DNA of 63,726 nucleotides. It comes from Oscillospiraceae bacterium (GTDB taxonomy: Bacteria; Bacillota; Clostridia; Oscillospirales; Oscillospiraceae). The position numbers and the translations under genes were made by a program. The stretch lies in NCBI GenBank assembly GCA_016293865.1, contig JAEDDG010000008.1, positions 1-63,726 of the forward strand, given 5' to 3'. The notes below the pieces were generated by a model. The model was given only the letters and a program-made list of their open reading frames with translations, was not told the origin of the DNA and ran no database searches. Below, piece by piece: positions 23,520 to 32,536 of the stretch (positions are counted from its first letter, which is position 1; each line of letters begins with the position of its first letter).

Positions 23520-24935
23520 ATGAAACTGACCGAACTGACCCGGGATGAATGCGGCCTTGTCCGGCAGAAAATCGAGCAGGTTCTGTGGGAGATCGGCCTG
23601 CGGGTTGAAAACGCGTTCGTACGGGAAAAATGTGCTGCCGCAGGAGCGGAAGTCCGCGGCGACCGTGTTTTCTTCGCGCCGGAGGTGTTCAGACGGCTGC
23701 TGGCGCTGGCACCGCGCTCCTATGAGATCAGAAATGCGTACGGCAGCAGCTGGACCATCGGCGGCGGGAAGCAATACATTGCCGGCATCGTGATCGATCC
23801 GTGGACCAACAGCGCGGAGGAGGGAACGCGCCGTCCGGTGATGCAGGATCTGTTGACCGATCTGGCTCTGATGGATTATTTTGATGAAATCGCCATGGTC
23901 AGCCGGATGGATTTCCCGGTTGCCGATTACCCCGGAGAGGATTCCAGCTACAGGGCGCTGGAGCAGTTTTTCCTGAATTACGGAAAGCACATCTCGGCAT
24001 ACTGCACCACGCCGGACAGCCTCCGTGAATATTTCGCCATCGGAAAAGCCATGCTGGGTGAAAAGCCGCTGAAGGACTCCGGCATTTTTACCGTAGCGGT
24101 GGCGACGCTCTCGCCGTTGGCGGTGACAGAGCTGAACTGCGAGCTGCTTCTGGAGGCCTGCAAGTACAACTTCCCCGTGATTCCGACGACCTGTCCCATG
24201 GCCGGCACCACCTCTCCATACAGCCTTGTTTCAACTTTTGTCCAGGGAATGGCGGAAGCGCTGGGCCTGTGCGCCGTTCTGCAGGCGGTCAATCCCGGAA
24301 ATCCGTACCTGATGGCTTACGGCCCCTCTGTGTCCAGCCTGTCGGACGGACATGACATGTATTACACAATGGACAAGCCGGTCTGGAAGCTGGCCGCGGC
24401 AGAGGTCAGCGCAGCGTACGGGCTGCCGTTCGGCGCGGAGTGCGGCGGAACCATGCCGGCCGGATTTGACATGCAGTGCGGGGCGGAGGCCATGATTCAG
24501 ATGCTCTCGGGTGTCGGAAGCGGCGCGGACGTCCTGTGCGGCGTGGGGTCATGCTATAACGCCAACGGCCTGTCGCCGGAAAACATTGTGATCGGAATGG
24601 CGCTCCGGCGCGCATGCGGCTTCCTGATGCGCGGCATGCGTCTGGATACGCTGGACAGCGGTATCAGCAGCATGCGGGAACAGCAGGATACGGGCCATTA
24701 TCTGATGGATGACCTGACGCTGGAACTGATGCGCAGCGACGAGTTCTTTACAGATCCGCTGCTGAACTATATGGGAGAGTTCAGGGAAGCGCCCACAATG
24801 CTGGAACGTGCCGGCGCGCAGGTGCAGGAAATTGCGGACCGCTTTGTCTCGCCTGTGCCCGCAGACGCCCGGGAACGGATCTCGGCATATTTCCGGAAAG
24901 AAATATATCCCCGCTTCAGATCGGCCGGTATCTAA
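23520..24935 (+). CDS. MttB-family corrinoid methyltransferase, non-pyrrolysine
   Basis: The 471-residue protein belongs to the trimethylamine methyltransferase (MttB) superfamily: an N-terminal helical segment, then a TIM barrel with FTVAVATLSPLAVTELN, PTTCPMAGTTSPYS and a C-terminal ERAGAQVQEIADRFV. The frame has no in-frame TAG, so it is of the non-pyrrolysine type, whose known members demethylate quaternary amines such as glycine betaine, proline betaine or carnitine by passing the methyl to a corrinoid protein. The substrate here is unknown. GGAGGG precedes ATG 23520. A corrinoid-protein gene lies 120 bp downstream with its own -10 box. Confidence 0.87.
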   Translation: MKLTELTRDECGLVRQKIEQVLWEIGLRVENAFVREKCAAAGAEVRGDRVFFAPEVFRRLLALAPRSYEIRNAYGSSWTIGGGKQYIAGIVIDPWTNSAEEGTRRPVMQDLLTDLALMDYFDEIAMVSRMDFPVADYPGEDSSYRALEQFFLNYGKHISAYCTTPDSLREYFAIGKAMLGEKPLKDSGIFTVAVATLSPLAVTELNCELLLEACKYNFPVIPTTCPMAGTTSPYSLVSTFVQGMAEALGLCAVLQAVNPGNPYLMAYGPSVSSLSDGHDMYYTMDKPVWKLAAAEVSAAYGLPFGAECGGTMPAGFDMQCGAEAMIQMLSGVGSGADVLCGVGSCYNANGLSPENIVIGMALRRACGFLMRGMRLDTLDSGISSMREQQDTGHYLMDDLTLELMRSDEFFTDPLLNYMGEFREAPTMLERAGAQVQEIADRFVSPVPADARERISAYFRKEIYPRFRSAGI

Positions 24936-24987
24936 AAATTTTACCAAAAAAATAAAAAAATATATAAAACAAGCACGGGATGCGGGC

Positions 24988-24993
24988 TATAAT
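24988..24993 (+). promoter_or_regulatory. Probable -10 box for corrinoid-protein gene
   Basis: A perfect TATAAT in an AT-rich spacer 62 bases before the start codon; no convincing -35 hexamer at 17 bp (TAAAAC). Confidence 0.4.
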
Positions 24994-25055
24994 GACAGTA
25001 AGTCAATGTGTGATCAGCAGATTTTCACGCAAAGGACATTTTAGGAGGATATATC

Positions 25056-25688
25056 ATGAGCATGACAAGCGAAATCAGCGAACTGCTCCAGCAGGGCAGA
25101 GCAAAACTTGTAAAGCAGAAGGTTGCGGAAGCGCTTGATTCCGGCCTGACTGCAAAGGAAATCCTTGAAGACGGCCTGTTGGCCGGCATGGGCGAAGTTG
25201 GCGAGAAATTCAAGAACAACGAGGTTTTTGTGCCTGAAGTGCTGGTGGCGGCCCGCGCAATGAACGCCGGCATCGATGTACTTAAGCCGCTGCTTGCTGA
25301 TTCCGGCGTGGAGTCCAAGGGAACGGCAGTTATCGGCACCGTGAAGGGCGACCTGCATGATATCGGCAAGAATCTTGTAAAGCTGATGATGGAAGGCAAA
25401 GGCCTGCGGGTCATTGACCTTGGCGTGGACGTATCGCCGGAGAACTATATTGACACGGCTGTCCGTGAGAACGCAGACATTATCTGCTGCTCCGCGCTTT
25501 TGACCACGACCATGACGGAAATGAAAAATGTCGTGGAGCTTCTGGAGGAAAAGGGCCTGCATGACAAGATCAAGGTCATGATCGGCGGCGCGCCGGTCAC
25601 CCAGTATTTCTGCGAGACCATCGGCGCTGACTGCTTCACTGCCGACGCTGCGTCTGCCGCAGATGCTGCCGTGGAGCTCTGCAAGTAA
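25056..25688 (+). CDS. Corrinoid (B12-binding) methyl-carrier protein, MtxC type
   Basis: The 210-residue protein has a four-helix methionine-synthase-like cap (residues 1-85) and a Rossmann B12 domain. His101 in KGDLHDIGKN is the lower-axial cobalt ligand of the DxHxxG motif. A Ser/Thr-rich SALLTTTM and GGAPVT complete the cofactor pocket. It accepts a methyl group from the MttB-family enzyme and delivers it to a second methyltransferase (for example to tetrahydrofolate). AGGAGG lies seven bases upstream of the ATG. No RamA-type reactivase or folate methyltransferase is in the window. It may serve both MttB paralogues. Confidence 0.93.
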   Translation: MSMTSEISELLQQGRAKLVKQKVAEALDSGLTAKEILEDGLLAGMGEVGEKFKNNEVFVPEVLVAARAMNAGIDVLKPLLADSGVESKGTAVIGTVKGDLHDIGKNLVKLMMEGKGLRVIDLGVDVSPENYIDTAVRENADIICCSALLTTTMTEMKNVVELLEEKGLHDKIKVMIGGAPVTQYFCETIGADCFTADAASAADAAVELCK

Positions 25689-25753
25689 GCACAGACTCCG
25701 GAGCGGGAAGGCCGGGTGACGGCGGTACCCGTTCAAGTGTGCGTAAAACGAAG

Positions 25754-25788
25754 AAAAAGAGGAAAAGCCTTCTGCTTTTCCTCTTTTT
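25754..25788. terminator. Bidirectional intrinsic terminator
   Basis: AAAAAGAGGAAAAG (25754-25767), 7-base loop, CTTTTCCTCTTTTT (25775-25788), between convergent genes. Confidence 0.88.
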
Positions 25789-25810
25789 GTATTCTTTGCT
25801 CTGAAAACAA

Positions 25811-26428
25811 TTATTTCAGAATGCGGATTTTGCCCACAAGCGGCAGTTCCTTCGCTTTTCCGCTGGCCGCATAGACAATGCCTATGATGCTGAGAACACC
25901 GAGTCCGATTCCGAGCAGCGTGAACACAACGCTGACCAGAGTGATAATAAAGGACAGACGGTAAGAAATGGCGTAAATAATTGTCCTGAGAATGGCAACG
26001 ACGATTGCGCGGATAATGCCCAGTGCAGTTCCGCCGATGGCCAGGACCAGACCCTGGTTTGCGTGGAAACGGGCAAATTTTGAATCCTTCGCGGCCAGAA
26101 GCGGAATCAGGACCAGCCAGGACAGATAGGACAGGACGGCAAAGATGTTATTCCTCGAGATGTCCTGCGGGTCATAATCTGCAGTGTGGTCGTCTGCGCT
26201 CTTCCGGGGCTGCGGCGCAACAGCGATATTTGCCTGATATGCGGTCTGCTGCTCTGGCTGCTGGAAAGAGGGCTGCTGGGGCTGGGCCGTTTCGCCGGCT
26301 GCCTGCGGGTTTTCGCATACCGGCGCTTCGGCCTGCGGGGGTTTGGGTGCGGCGACCGGGGTGCCGCAGGAGGAACAGAACTTGTCCTCTGCGCCCAGCT
26401 GTGCGCCGCAGTTTCTGCAAAATGCCAT
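25811..26428 (-). CDS. Zinc-ribbon membrane protein with DUF4870-like domain
   Basis: The 205-residue protein starts with a zinc ribbon (CRNCGAQLGAEDKFCSSCG), a Pro/Gln-rich linker (about residues 28-80), then a helical membrane domain starting YLSWLVLIPLLAAK with about three helices. This plan is common in small clostridial membrane proteins; its job is unknown. The linker and ribbon are probably cytoplasmic. It lies 90 bp downstream of the metal transporter gene and may be co-transcribed. AAGGAG precedes the ATG. Confidence 0.8.
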   Translation of the reverse strand: MAFCRNCGAQLGAEDKFCSSCGTPVAAPKPPQAEAPVCENPQAAGETAQPQQPSFQQPEQQTAYQANIAVAPQPRKSADDHTADYDPQDISRNNIFAVLSYLSWLVLIPLLAAKDSKFARFHANQGLVLAIGGTALGIIRAIVVAILRTIIYAISYRLSFIITLVSVVFTLLGIGLGVLSIIGIVYAASGKAKELPLVGKIRILK

Positions 26429-26518
26429 GTGATCATTCTCCTTTTCATATCTTGGTAATGCCTGCGGCAGGAAGCCCTGGGAAAACCTGCGCGCCTGCGC
26501 ATTTACAGGGTGGAGAGG

Positions 26519-27688
26519 TTACTGGGCATACGCCCGGTCAACTTCCAGTACGACATATGTATCCGGGAACTGTGCGGTGACTGCCGCGCGGATTTTTTCC
26601 GCCGCGTCATCCGCGTCTTTGCCGAAGGTGTAGGGAACCACGGCGTCAAAAATAAAATTGGTGTGCGTCGGCCCGGAGACCACGCGGAAATCGTGGATGG
26701 TGATCTGCGCGTTCAGCTGCCTGCAGATCTCAGCCACCCGGCGCCGCTGGGTGGTCACGGCGCTGTCCGTGCTGATGGGATCCAAATGGATCGTGGCATG
26801 ACAGCCCAGCTTTTGCGTGAGTTCACGCTCGATGTTGTCGATGGCGTCATGCAGGGCGAGAATATCGCCTGTGGCGGGAACCTCAGTATGCAGCGTGACC
26901 ATCTGACGGCCGGGGCCGTAGTCGTGCACGACCAGATCGTGAATGCCGGTGACCTCCGAGTGGGCAAGGACAATCTCCTGAATCTGCCTGACAAATTCCG
27001 GATCGGGCGTACGGCCCAGCAGCGTGCTGAGCGTGTCTTTTGCAGATGTGAAGCCCACATAAATGATCAGCAGGCTGACAAGCGCGCCGCACCAGCCGTC
27101 AATATTCAGCGGCGTGAAGGCGGAAACCAGGACGCTGATCAGGACCGCGGCGGTGGAGGCGACGTCCATCAGGCTGTCCTTGGCAACCGTGATGATCACC
27201 TGGGAACCGATTTTTTTGCCGACCTTCATGTTGAATGACACGATATAAAGCTTGATCAGGATGGAGACGACCAGAATAGACAGCGTCAGCCAGTTGGCTG
27301 TGGATGCCTGCGGCGCAATGATTTTTTCAATCGAACTGCGCAGAACCTCAACGCCCAGCACCATAATCACAGCAGAGATCAGAAGTCCCGTGACGTATTC
27401 AATCCGGCCATGGCCGAAGGGGTGCTCTGGATGCGGCTTTTTTGCGGAAAGCTTGAAGCCGATGAAGTTCAGAACCGACGAGCCCGCGTCAGACAGATTG
27501 TTGAAACCGTCGGAGATGATGGCGATCGAGCCGCTGAGGGCGCCGGCGCACAGCTTGATGATGCTGATCAGCAGATTCAGTATGATGCCGACAATACTGG
27601 ATAAAACGCCGTAGCTGGTGCGCACGCGGGGATCGGACACGTTTTCCCCGTCCTTAATAAATGCTCGGACAATCAGGTCGGTTATCAC
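26519..27688 (-). CDS. Cation diffusion facilitator metal exporter
   Basis: The 389-residue protein has six membrane helices and a cytoplasmic C-terminal metal-binding domain, the CDF plan. It is about 90 residues longer than most family members because a second CTD-like module follows the first (the second begins near residue 308). The metal-site residues are Asn63/Asp67 in helix 2 (FNNLSDAG) and Asp/Asp in helix 5 (KDSLMDV), closer to the Mn or Fe groups than to the His-Asp Zn type. It would export divalent metal for H+. The start is GTG at 27688, with GAGG upstream. Confidence 0.85.
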   Translation of the reverse strand: MITDLIVRAFIKDGENVSDPRVRTSYGVLSSIVGIILNLLISIIKLCAGALSGSIAIISDGFNNLSDAGSSVLNFIGFKLSAKKPHPEHPFGHGRIEYVTGLLISAVIMVLGVEVLRSSIEKIIAPQASTANWLTLSILVVSILIKLYIVSFNMKVGKKIGSQVIITVAKDSLMDVASTAAVLISVLVSAFTPLNIDGWCGALVSLLIIYVGFTSAKDTLSTLLGRTPDPEFVRQIQEIVLAHSEVTGIHDLVVHDYGPGRQMVTLHTEVPATGDILALHDAIDNIERELTQKLGCHATIHLDPISTDSAVTTQRRRVAEICRQLNAQITIHDFRVVSGPTHTNFIFDAVVPYTFGKDADDAAEKIRAAVTAQFPDTYVVLEVDRAYAQ

Positions 27689-27720
27689 CCTGGAACACCT
27701 CGTTTGTTTTTCTGTATTCT

Positions 27721-27748
27721 ATTATACTGCGTTTTTGCTTCATTGCAA
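27721..27748 (-). promoter_or_regulatory. Promoter for metal exporter
   Basis: On the minus strand TTGCAA (27748-27743), 16 bp, TATAAT (27726-27721). Confidence 0.7.
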
Positions 27749-27859
27749 GTGCGGCGCGCATGCGGAAGGAAAAAAAGACTGCGCCGGACTGCTTCGCGGA
27801 AACGGCGGGGGCCGGGCGGAAAAGCCGTGCCGGGCGGCGGCGCATGGCTTCCGCCGGCC

Positions 27860-27888
27860 TTGCACCGGCCCTGTTTTTGCGGTATAAT
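27860..27888 (+). promoter_or_regulatory. Promoter for TauE/SafE permease
   Basis: TTGCAC (27860-27865), 17 bp, TATAAT (27883-27888). Confidence 0.7.
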
Positions 27889-27919
27889 GTCAATAATCCA
27901 CGGAAAAGAGGAAAATGCT

Positions 27920-28660
27920 TTGGAAATCACCGCGCTTGATCTTCTGCTTGTATTTCTGCCGGCTCTGGGCGGCGGCATTATTCAGACCACGACCGGTTTT
28001 GGATTCGGACTTTTTGTCATGATGTTTTATCCGCTTTTTCTGCCGGTTACGGAGGCATCGGCGCTTTCTTCCACCATGTCACTGCTGCTTGCGCTGACGC
28101 TGACCATCCGCCTGCGCAGGCATCTGCGTCTGAAGGAGCTGCTGTTTCCGCTGGGCGTCGATCTGGCGTTCGGACTGGCCAGCGCCGCTGCGGCCGCCTA
28201 CATTGACCTGAGCATGCTGAAGGCAGTTCTGGGTATCTTCCTCGTTCTGATGGCGCTGTATCTGATTTTCCTGTCCGGCCGCTTTGCCGTCCGGCCAAAT
28301 AAAAAATCCGCTTTTGTGTGCTGTGCTCTGGGCGGCCTGTCCAGCGGCTTTTTCGGAATCGGCGGCCCGCCGATCCTGCCGTATTTTCTGGCGGCGTACG
28401 GCAATGAGAAGCTGACCTATATTGTTTCGCTGCAGCTTGTTTTTGCGGTGACCGGCATGAGCAATACGGTCGTGCGCATCGTAAACGGGATTTATACGCT
28501 GCGTGTGCTGCTTCTGGCCATCCCCGGGATTGCCGCCATGTTTATCGGGCAGGCCATCGGGCTGAAGATTGTGGACAAAATCAACGCCCGGCAGCTGAAG
28601 AAAATTGTCTATGTGGTTCTGGGCCTGTCCGGAATCCTGACCTTTGCAACGAGCATCTGA
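27920..28660 (+). CDS. TauE/SafE-family anion permease
   Basis: The 246-residue protein has about eight membrane helices in two halves, each with the family's Gly-rich loop: GGGIIQTTTGFGFGL near residue 16 and GGLSSGFFGIGGPPILPYF near residue 141. Relatives export sulfite, sulfoacetate or similar organo-sulfur anions; the substrate here is not indicated. The start is TTG at 27920 because an AGAGGA site lies 7 bases upstream; ATG at 27887 overlaps the -10 box and is not usable. A strong terminator follows. Confidence 0.85.
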   Translation: MEITALDLLLVFLPALGGGIIQTTTGFGFGLFVMMFYPLFLPVTEASALSSTMSLLLALTLTIRLRRHLRLKELLFPLGVDLAFGLASAAAAAYIDLSMLKAVLGIFLVLMALYLIFLSGRFAVRPNKKSAFVCCALGGLSSGFFGIGGPPILPYFLAAYGNEKLTYIVSLQLVFAVTGMSNTVVRIVNGIYTLRVLLLAIPGIAAMFIGQAIGLKIVDKINARQLKKIVYVVLGLSGILTFATSI

Positions 28661-28679
28661 TGATCCGCATGTGCTGAAA

Positions 28680-28711
28680 GGCGGCAGAAGGTTCCCTTCT
28701 GCCGCCTTTTT
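28680..28711 (+). terminator. Intrinsic terminator
   Basis: GGCGGCAGAAGG (28680-28691), TTC loop, CCTTCTGCCGCC (28695-28706), T5. Confidence 0.9.
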
Positions 28712-28860
28712 CGCGCAGCCGGGAGACAGGAAAGCGCGGTTTTGTAATGGATGACAGTCCTTTCCGGCACGAATGGCCGGATGCGGCGGACAGAATAAGA
28801 GAAAGATGCAGAATTAAGCATTTCTTGAGCATTTTGGCAGTGGTATATCACGTTGTTTCA

Positions 28861-28869
28861 TGTTATGAT
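28861..28869 (+). promoter_or_regulatory. Extended -10 promoter of dual-adaptor exporter operon
   Basis: TGTTATGAT (-10 at 28864-28869); no good -35 hexamer. A CCGGCC/GGCCGG stem near 28938-28955 lies in the leader. Confidence 0.4.
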
Positions 28870-28982
28870 CGGACAAGGGAAAATGGGCGCACACAGGAAC
28901 ATTTTTTCAGCTGGAGCGTCATACCTATTGTCGAGTTCCGGCCGCTGGCCGGTTCAAAAAACGGAAAGATCAGGAGATTGCC

Positions 28983-30326
28983 ATGAAGAAGAAAATGATT
29001 TGCATTGTTCTTGCCGCGGTATTTGTTTTTGGCTGCGCTTTGTCCGGATGCGGTTCCGGAGACAGCGGGGAAACTGCCGCAGTACAATCGGTGGCGATGA
29101 TTACCGGCGCGGGCTCCGTCGGCGTGTATGACAGATACGCAGGCCTTGTCGTATCTCAGCAGACGGTGGAGATCAAACGGGATGAGAGCAAGGTTGTGGC
29201 CGAGATTTACGTTGAGGAAGGGCAGAACGTCAATGTCGGCGATAAGCTGTTTGCGTATGATACGGAGGATCTGCAGTATTCGCTGGACAAGGCGACACTG
29301 GAGCTTGAACAGCTGAAAAACTCGATTGAGAACTACAAGACGCAGATTGCTCAGCTGGAAAAGGAAAAGAAGAACGCTTCTGCATCCCAGCAGCTGAGCT
29401 ACACTGTTGAAATACAGGATGCGCAGGCAAACCTGCGGGAGGCGGAGTATAACCTGCAGCTGAAGCAGGCGGAGGTTGAAAGAATGCAGGCGGCAGTCGG
29501 CGATCCTTCCGTCACGGCGGAAGTGTCCGGCGTTGTCCAGAGCCTGAATCCGGACGGCGGTATGGATCCGAATACCGGCGAACAGCTTCCGTTTATGACA
29601 ATCGTCGAGACGGGAACCTATCGTGTGAAGGGGACCATCAATGAGATGGCGGCCGGCGCCCTGTCTGTCGGCACGGGGGTCATCATCCGCTCCAGAATTG
29701 ACAGCACGCAGACCTGGACCGGCACGGTAGAAATCGTTGACTGGGAGAATCCTGTATCTTCCGGCAATAATTACTATTATGACAGCGGAAACGACGAAAT
29801 GACGCAGTCCAGCAAATATCCGTTCTATGTGACGATGGATTCCACAGACGGTTTGATGCTGGGACAGCATGTGTATATTGAGCCGGACTTCGGCCAGGAG
29901 AATGCAGCGGGCGATGCGCTGATGCTGTCGTCCTGGTACATCAGCGACGCAGATTCAAACCCCTGGGTCTGGGCTGCAAACGGCCGGGATAAACTGGAAA
30001 AGCGCAAGGTGGAGCTGGGCGTTTACGATGCAGAACTGGATCAGTATGAGATCCTCAGCGGTCTGACTGTGGACGACTACATTGCCTATCCCGACGAGAC
30101 CCTGCGGGAGGGCATGGGCGTTGTCCGCTATGATGACAATCAGTTCATGGCGGGCGTCTACGGGGACGACGGCTACGCAGACGACGGTTATGTGGACGAC
30201 GGTTATGTGGACGACGGCAATATGGACGACAGTTACGCGGATGATGCCGAAGCCTGGGACGGCTCGGACGCCGAGGATGACGAAGGCCAGATGCCGGCGG
30301 CCGGCGCGCGCGGGGAGGTCGGCTGA
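28983..30326 (+). CDS. Membrane-fusion adaptor lipoprotein 1 (MacA/HlyD-like)
   Basis: The 447-residue protein has a lipoprotein signal (LSGC lipobox at about residue 23), so it should sit on the outer face of the membrane. The HlyD plan follows: a biotinyl-lipoyl half near residue 80 (VNVGDKLFAYDTEDL), a helical hairpin (about 95-160, with LEQLKNSIENYK), then a second lipoyl half and beta domains. The C-terminus ends with an acidic low-complexity tail of DDGY repeats (about residues 395-425). Its stop overlaps the start of the ATPase gene. It would connect the MacB-like permease to external partners. Confidence 0.87.
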   Translation: MKKKMICIVLAAVFVFGCALSGCGSGDSGETAAVQSVAMITGAGSVGVYDRYAGLVVSQQTVEIKRDESKVVAEIYVEEGQNVNVGDKLFAYDTEDLQYSLDKATLELEQLKNSIENYKTQIAQLEKEKKNASASQQLSYTVEIQDAQANLREAEYNLQLKQAEVERMQAAVGDPSVTAEVSGVVQSLNPDGGMDPNTGEQLPFMTIVETGTYRVKGTINEMAAGALSVGTGVIIRSRIDSTQTWTGTVEIVDWENPVSSGNNYYYDSGNDEMTQSSKYPFYVTMDSTDGLMLGQHVYIEPDFGQENAAGDALMLSSWYISDADSNPWVWAANGRDKLEKRKVELGVYDAELDQYEILSGLTVDDYIAYPDETLREGMGVVRYDDNQFMAGVYGDDGYADDGYVDDGYVDDGNMDDSYADDAEAWDGSDAEDDEGQMPAAGARGEVG

Positions 30327-31018
30327 TGCTTCTTGAAATGACTGATATCTGCAAGGATTATATGCAGGGAAAGCTGGTTGTGCCGGTACTGAAGCATATC
30401 TCCTTACAGGTGGCGGAGGGCGACTATCTGGCCATCATGGGACCGTCCGGTTCCGGGAAAACGACGCTGATGAACATGATCGGCTGCCTGGATGTGCCGA
30501 CATCCGGCACATATCTGCTGGACGGCGAGAATATCGCTGAGTGTTCGGACAACCGGCTGGCAGAGGTGCGCAATAAAAAGATCGGTTTTGTATTTCAGAA
30601 TTTTTACCTGCTGCCGAAAATGACCGCGCTGGACAACGTGGCGCTGCCGCTTCTTTATGCGGGCATCGGCAAGCAGGAGCGGCGGGAGCGGGCCGCAGCC
30701 GCCCTGGAGGCGGTGGGACTCGGTGAGCGGAAAGACTTCCGGCCGAATCAGCTGTCGGGCGGCCAATGCCAGCGCGTGGCGCTGGCCCGCGCCGTTGTGG
30801 GCGGCCCAAGGCTTCTCCTGGCTGACGAGCCGACCGGCGCGCTGGATACAGCGGCCGGCGATCAGGTGATGGAAATTTTCTCCAGCCTTCACAGCCAGGG
30901 CGTGACGATTATCGTCATTACCCATGAGCAGGCGGTGGCGGACCATGCGGCCAGCACCATCCATATCCGTGACGGCCGGATTACGGAGCACCTGCAGAAG
31001 GAGGACGGCAATGAGTAA
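30326..31018 (+). CDS. ABC transporter ATPase, MacB/LolD type
   Basis: The 230-residue protein has Walker A GPSGSGKTT (residues about 38-46), the signature LSGGQCQR and Walker B LLLADEPTGALD, followed by TITHEQ-type H-loop. It is the soluble nucleotide-binding subunit that powers the exporter. The overlaps with both flanking adaptor genes show a single transcript. The stop codon lies inside the next gene's start region (ATGAGTAA). Confidence 0.95.
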   Translation: MLLEMTDICKDYMQGKLVVPVLKHISLQVAEGDYLAIMGPSGSGKTTLMNMIGCLDVPTSGTYLLDGENIAECSDNRLAEVRNKKIGFVFQNFYLLPKMTALDNVALPLLYAGIGKQERRERAAAALEAVGLGERKDFRPNQLSGGQCQRVALARAVVGGPRLLLADEPTGALDTAAGDQVMEIFSSLHSQGVTIIVITHEQAVADHAASTIHIRDGRITEHLQKEDGNE

Positions 31019-32522
31019 AACAAAGCGGATTATTGCCATTGTGCTGGCTGTTGTGCTGGCGTTCGGTGTTTTGCTCACGGTGCTGCTGATCATGAAAATG
31101 AACCGTGACCCTGTGAATGTGTTTGCCGTCAGTGATCTGTCCATGACATCCTACTGGGGCGATTCTTCGGAAAGCTACGGCAATGTGCGCGCGGACCGGA
31201 TGCAGGATGTGTACGTTTCTGACACGCAGAAGGTGACGGAGATCTTTGTTCAGGAGGGACAGCAGGTCAAGGCGGGCGACCGCCTGTTGAGCTATGACTC
31301 GACGCTGACGGAGATTGCACTGGCGCGCAAGCAGATTGAGGTGCAGCGCCTGGAGCTGCAGCTGAAGCAGGCCAGGGAGGAGCTTGCTGAAATCAACACT
31401 TACAAGCCCTATACGCCGCCGGCCCCTGCGCCGGAGCCGGAACCCGAACCGGAGCCGGATCCCGGCGAGCCGGTGGAGGTGCCGTATCTCAAGGGCGGAG
31501 CCGGTACCGCGCAGGATCCGTATATCTGGCTTTGGGACAGCACCTGCGTATTTACGCAGGATTTCATCCTGAAGGTGCTGGGAACGGAGCAGACGGCATA
31601 TGCGGTTTTCCAGCAGCGGCAGGACAATACGCCTGAGGGTGAGATTCTGTCCAGCTGGGCGATCGTGTTCTCCATTGACGCGGAAAACAGAATTTCCTTT
31701 GCCATGTTTGAGTATACGGAACCGGAAGAGCCGGAGGAGCCGGCTGAGCCGGAGCCGCCCGCATATGTGGATCCCGGCCCCCAGTATACGGCGACGGAGA
31801 TTGCGCAGATGAAGGCGGAAAAGCAGACGCAGATCCGCGATCTCGATCTGTCCTATCGCATGGCGCAGGTGGAGTACAAAAAGCAGCTGGCGGAGTTCAA
31901 CGACGGAACGGTTTATGCGGAGTATGACGGCGTTGTTACGGCTGTTTCCGATGAGGAGACGGCGCGCAGTGAGTCTTCCCCGATTATCCGTGTCGCCGGC
32001 GGCGGCGGTTACTTTGTAACCGGCAGCGTGTCCGAGCTGGAGCTTGAAAAAGTGCAGGTCGGACAGACGGTCTTTATTAATTCATGGGAGAGCGGCGGGT
32101 TCTACGAAGGTGTGATTACGGAGGTTTCCGAATATCCCACTTCCTCCGGCTATTATTACGGCATGGGGAATTCGAACGTGTCCTATTATCCCTTTACTGT
32201 GCAGATCAGCGGCGACGCTGCACTGCGCGAGGGCGAGGGCGTGAGCATTGAGCTTGCGGCCCAGCAGGAAGAGACCGGCGGATTCTATCTGGAAAATGCC
32301 TTTGTCCTGTCTGAGGGCGGCAAGAGCTATGTATTTGTCCGCGGCGAGGACGGCCTTCTGGAGAAACGCGAGATCCTGGCCGGAAAGAGAGTGGACGGCT
32401 ATTATTGCCAGGTTCTCGGCGGCCTGACACAGGAGGACTATATTGCCTTCCCGTATTCAAAGGAAGCGCAGGACGGGGCAAAGACAACAGAGGCCGGGCT
32501 TGACGTCCTGTACGGCTACTGA
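31011..32522 (+). CDS. Membrane-fusion adaptor 2 with inserted domain
   Basis: The 503-residue protein has a single N-terminal helix rather than a lipobox, then the HlyD layout: lipoyl half EGQQVKAGDRLLSYD, a helical arm and later GDAALREGEGV. The helical hairpin is interrupted by an inserted beta domain of about 105 residues, flanked by proline-rich arms PAPEPEPEPEPDPGEP and EEPEEPAEPEPP. It differs clearly from adaptor 1, so the exporter seems to have two adaptors. The start ATG 31011 follows GGAGGA; an upstream frame start was rejected. Confidence 0.85.
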   Translation: MSKTKRIIAIVLAVVLAFGVLLTVLLIMKMNRDPVNVFAVSDLSMTSYWGDSSESYGNVRADRMQDVYVSDTQKVTEIFVQEGQQVKAGDRLLSYDSTLTEIALARKQIEVQRLELQLKQAREELAEINTYKPYTPPAPAPEPEPEPEPDPGEPVEVPYLKGGAGTAQDPYIWLWDSTCVFTQDFILKVLGTEQTAYAVFQQRQDNTPEGEILSSWAIVFSIDAENRISFAMFEYTEPEEPEEPAEPEPPAYVDPGPQYTATEIAQMKAEKQTQIRDLDLSYRMAQVEYKKQLAEFNDGTVYAEYDGVVTAVSDEETARSESSPIIRVAGGGGYFVTGSVSELELEKVQVGQTVFINSWESGGFYEGVITEVSEYPTSSGYYYGMGNSNVSYYPFTVQISGDAALREGEGVSIELAAQQEETGGFYLENAFVLSEGGKSYVFVRGEDGLLEKREILAGKRVDGYYCQVLGGLTQEDYIAFPYSKEAQDGAKTTEAGLDVLYGY

Positions 32523-32536
32523 GGAGGGGATTGACG

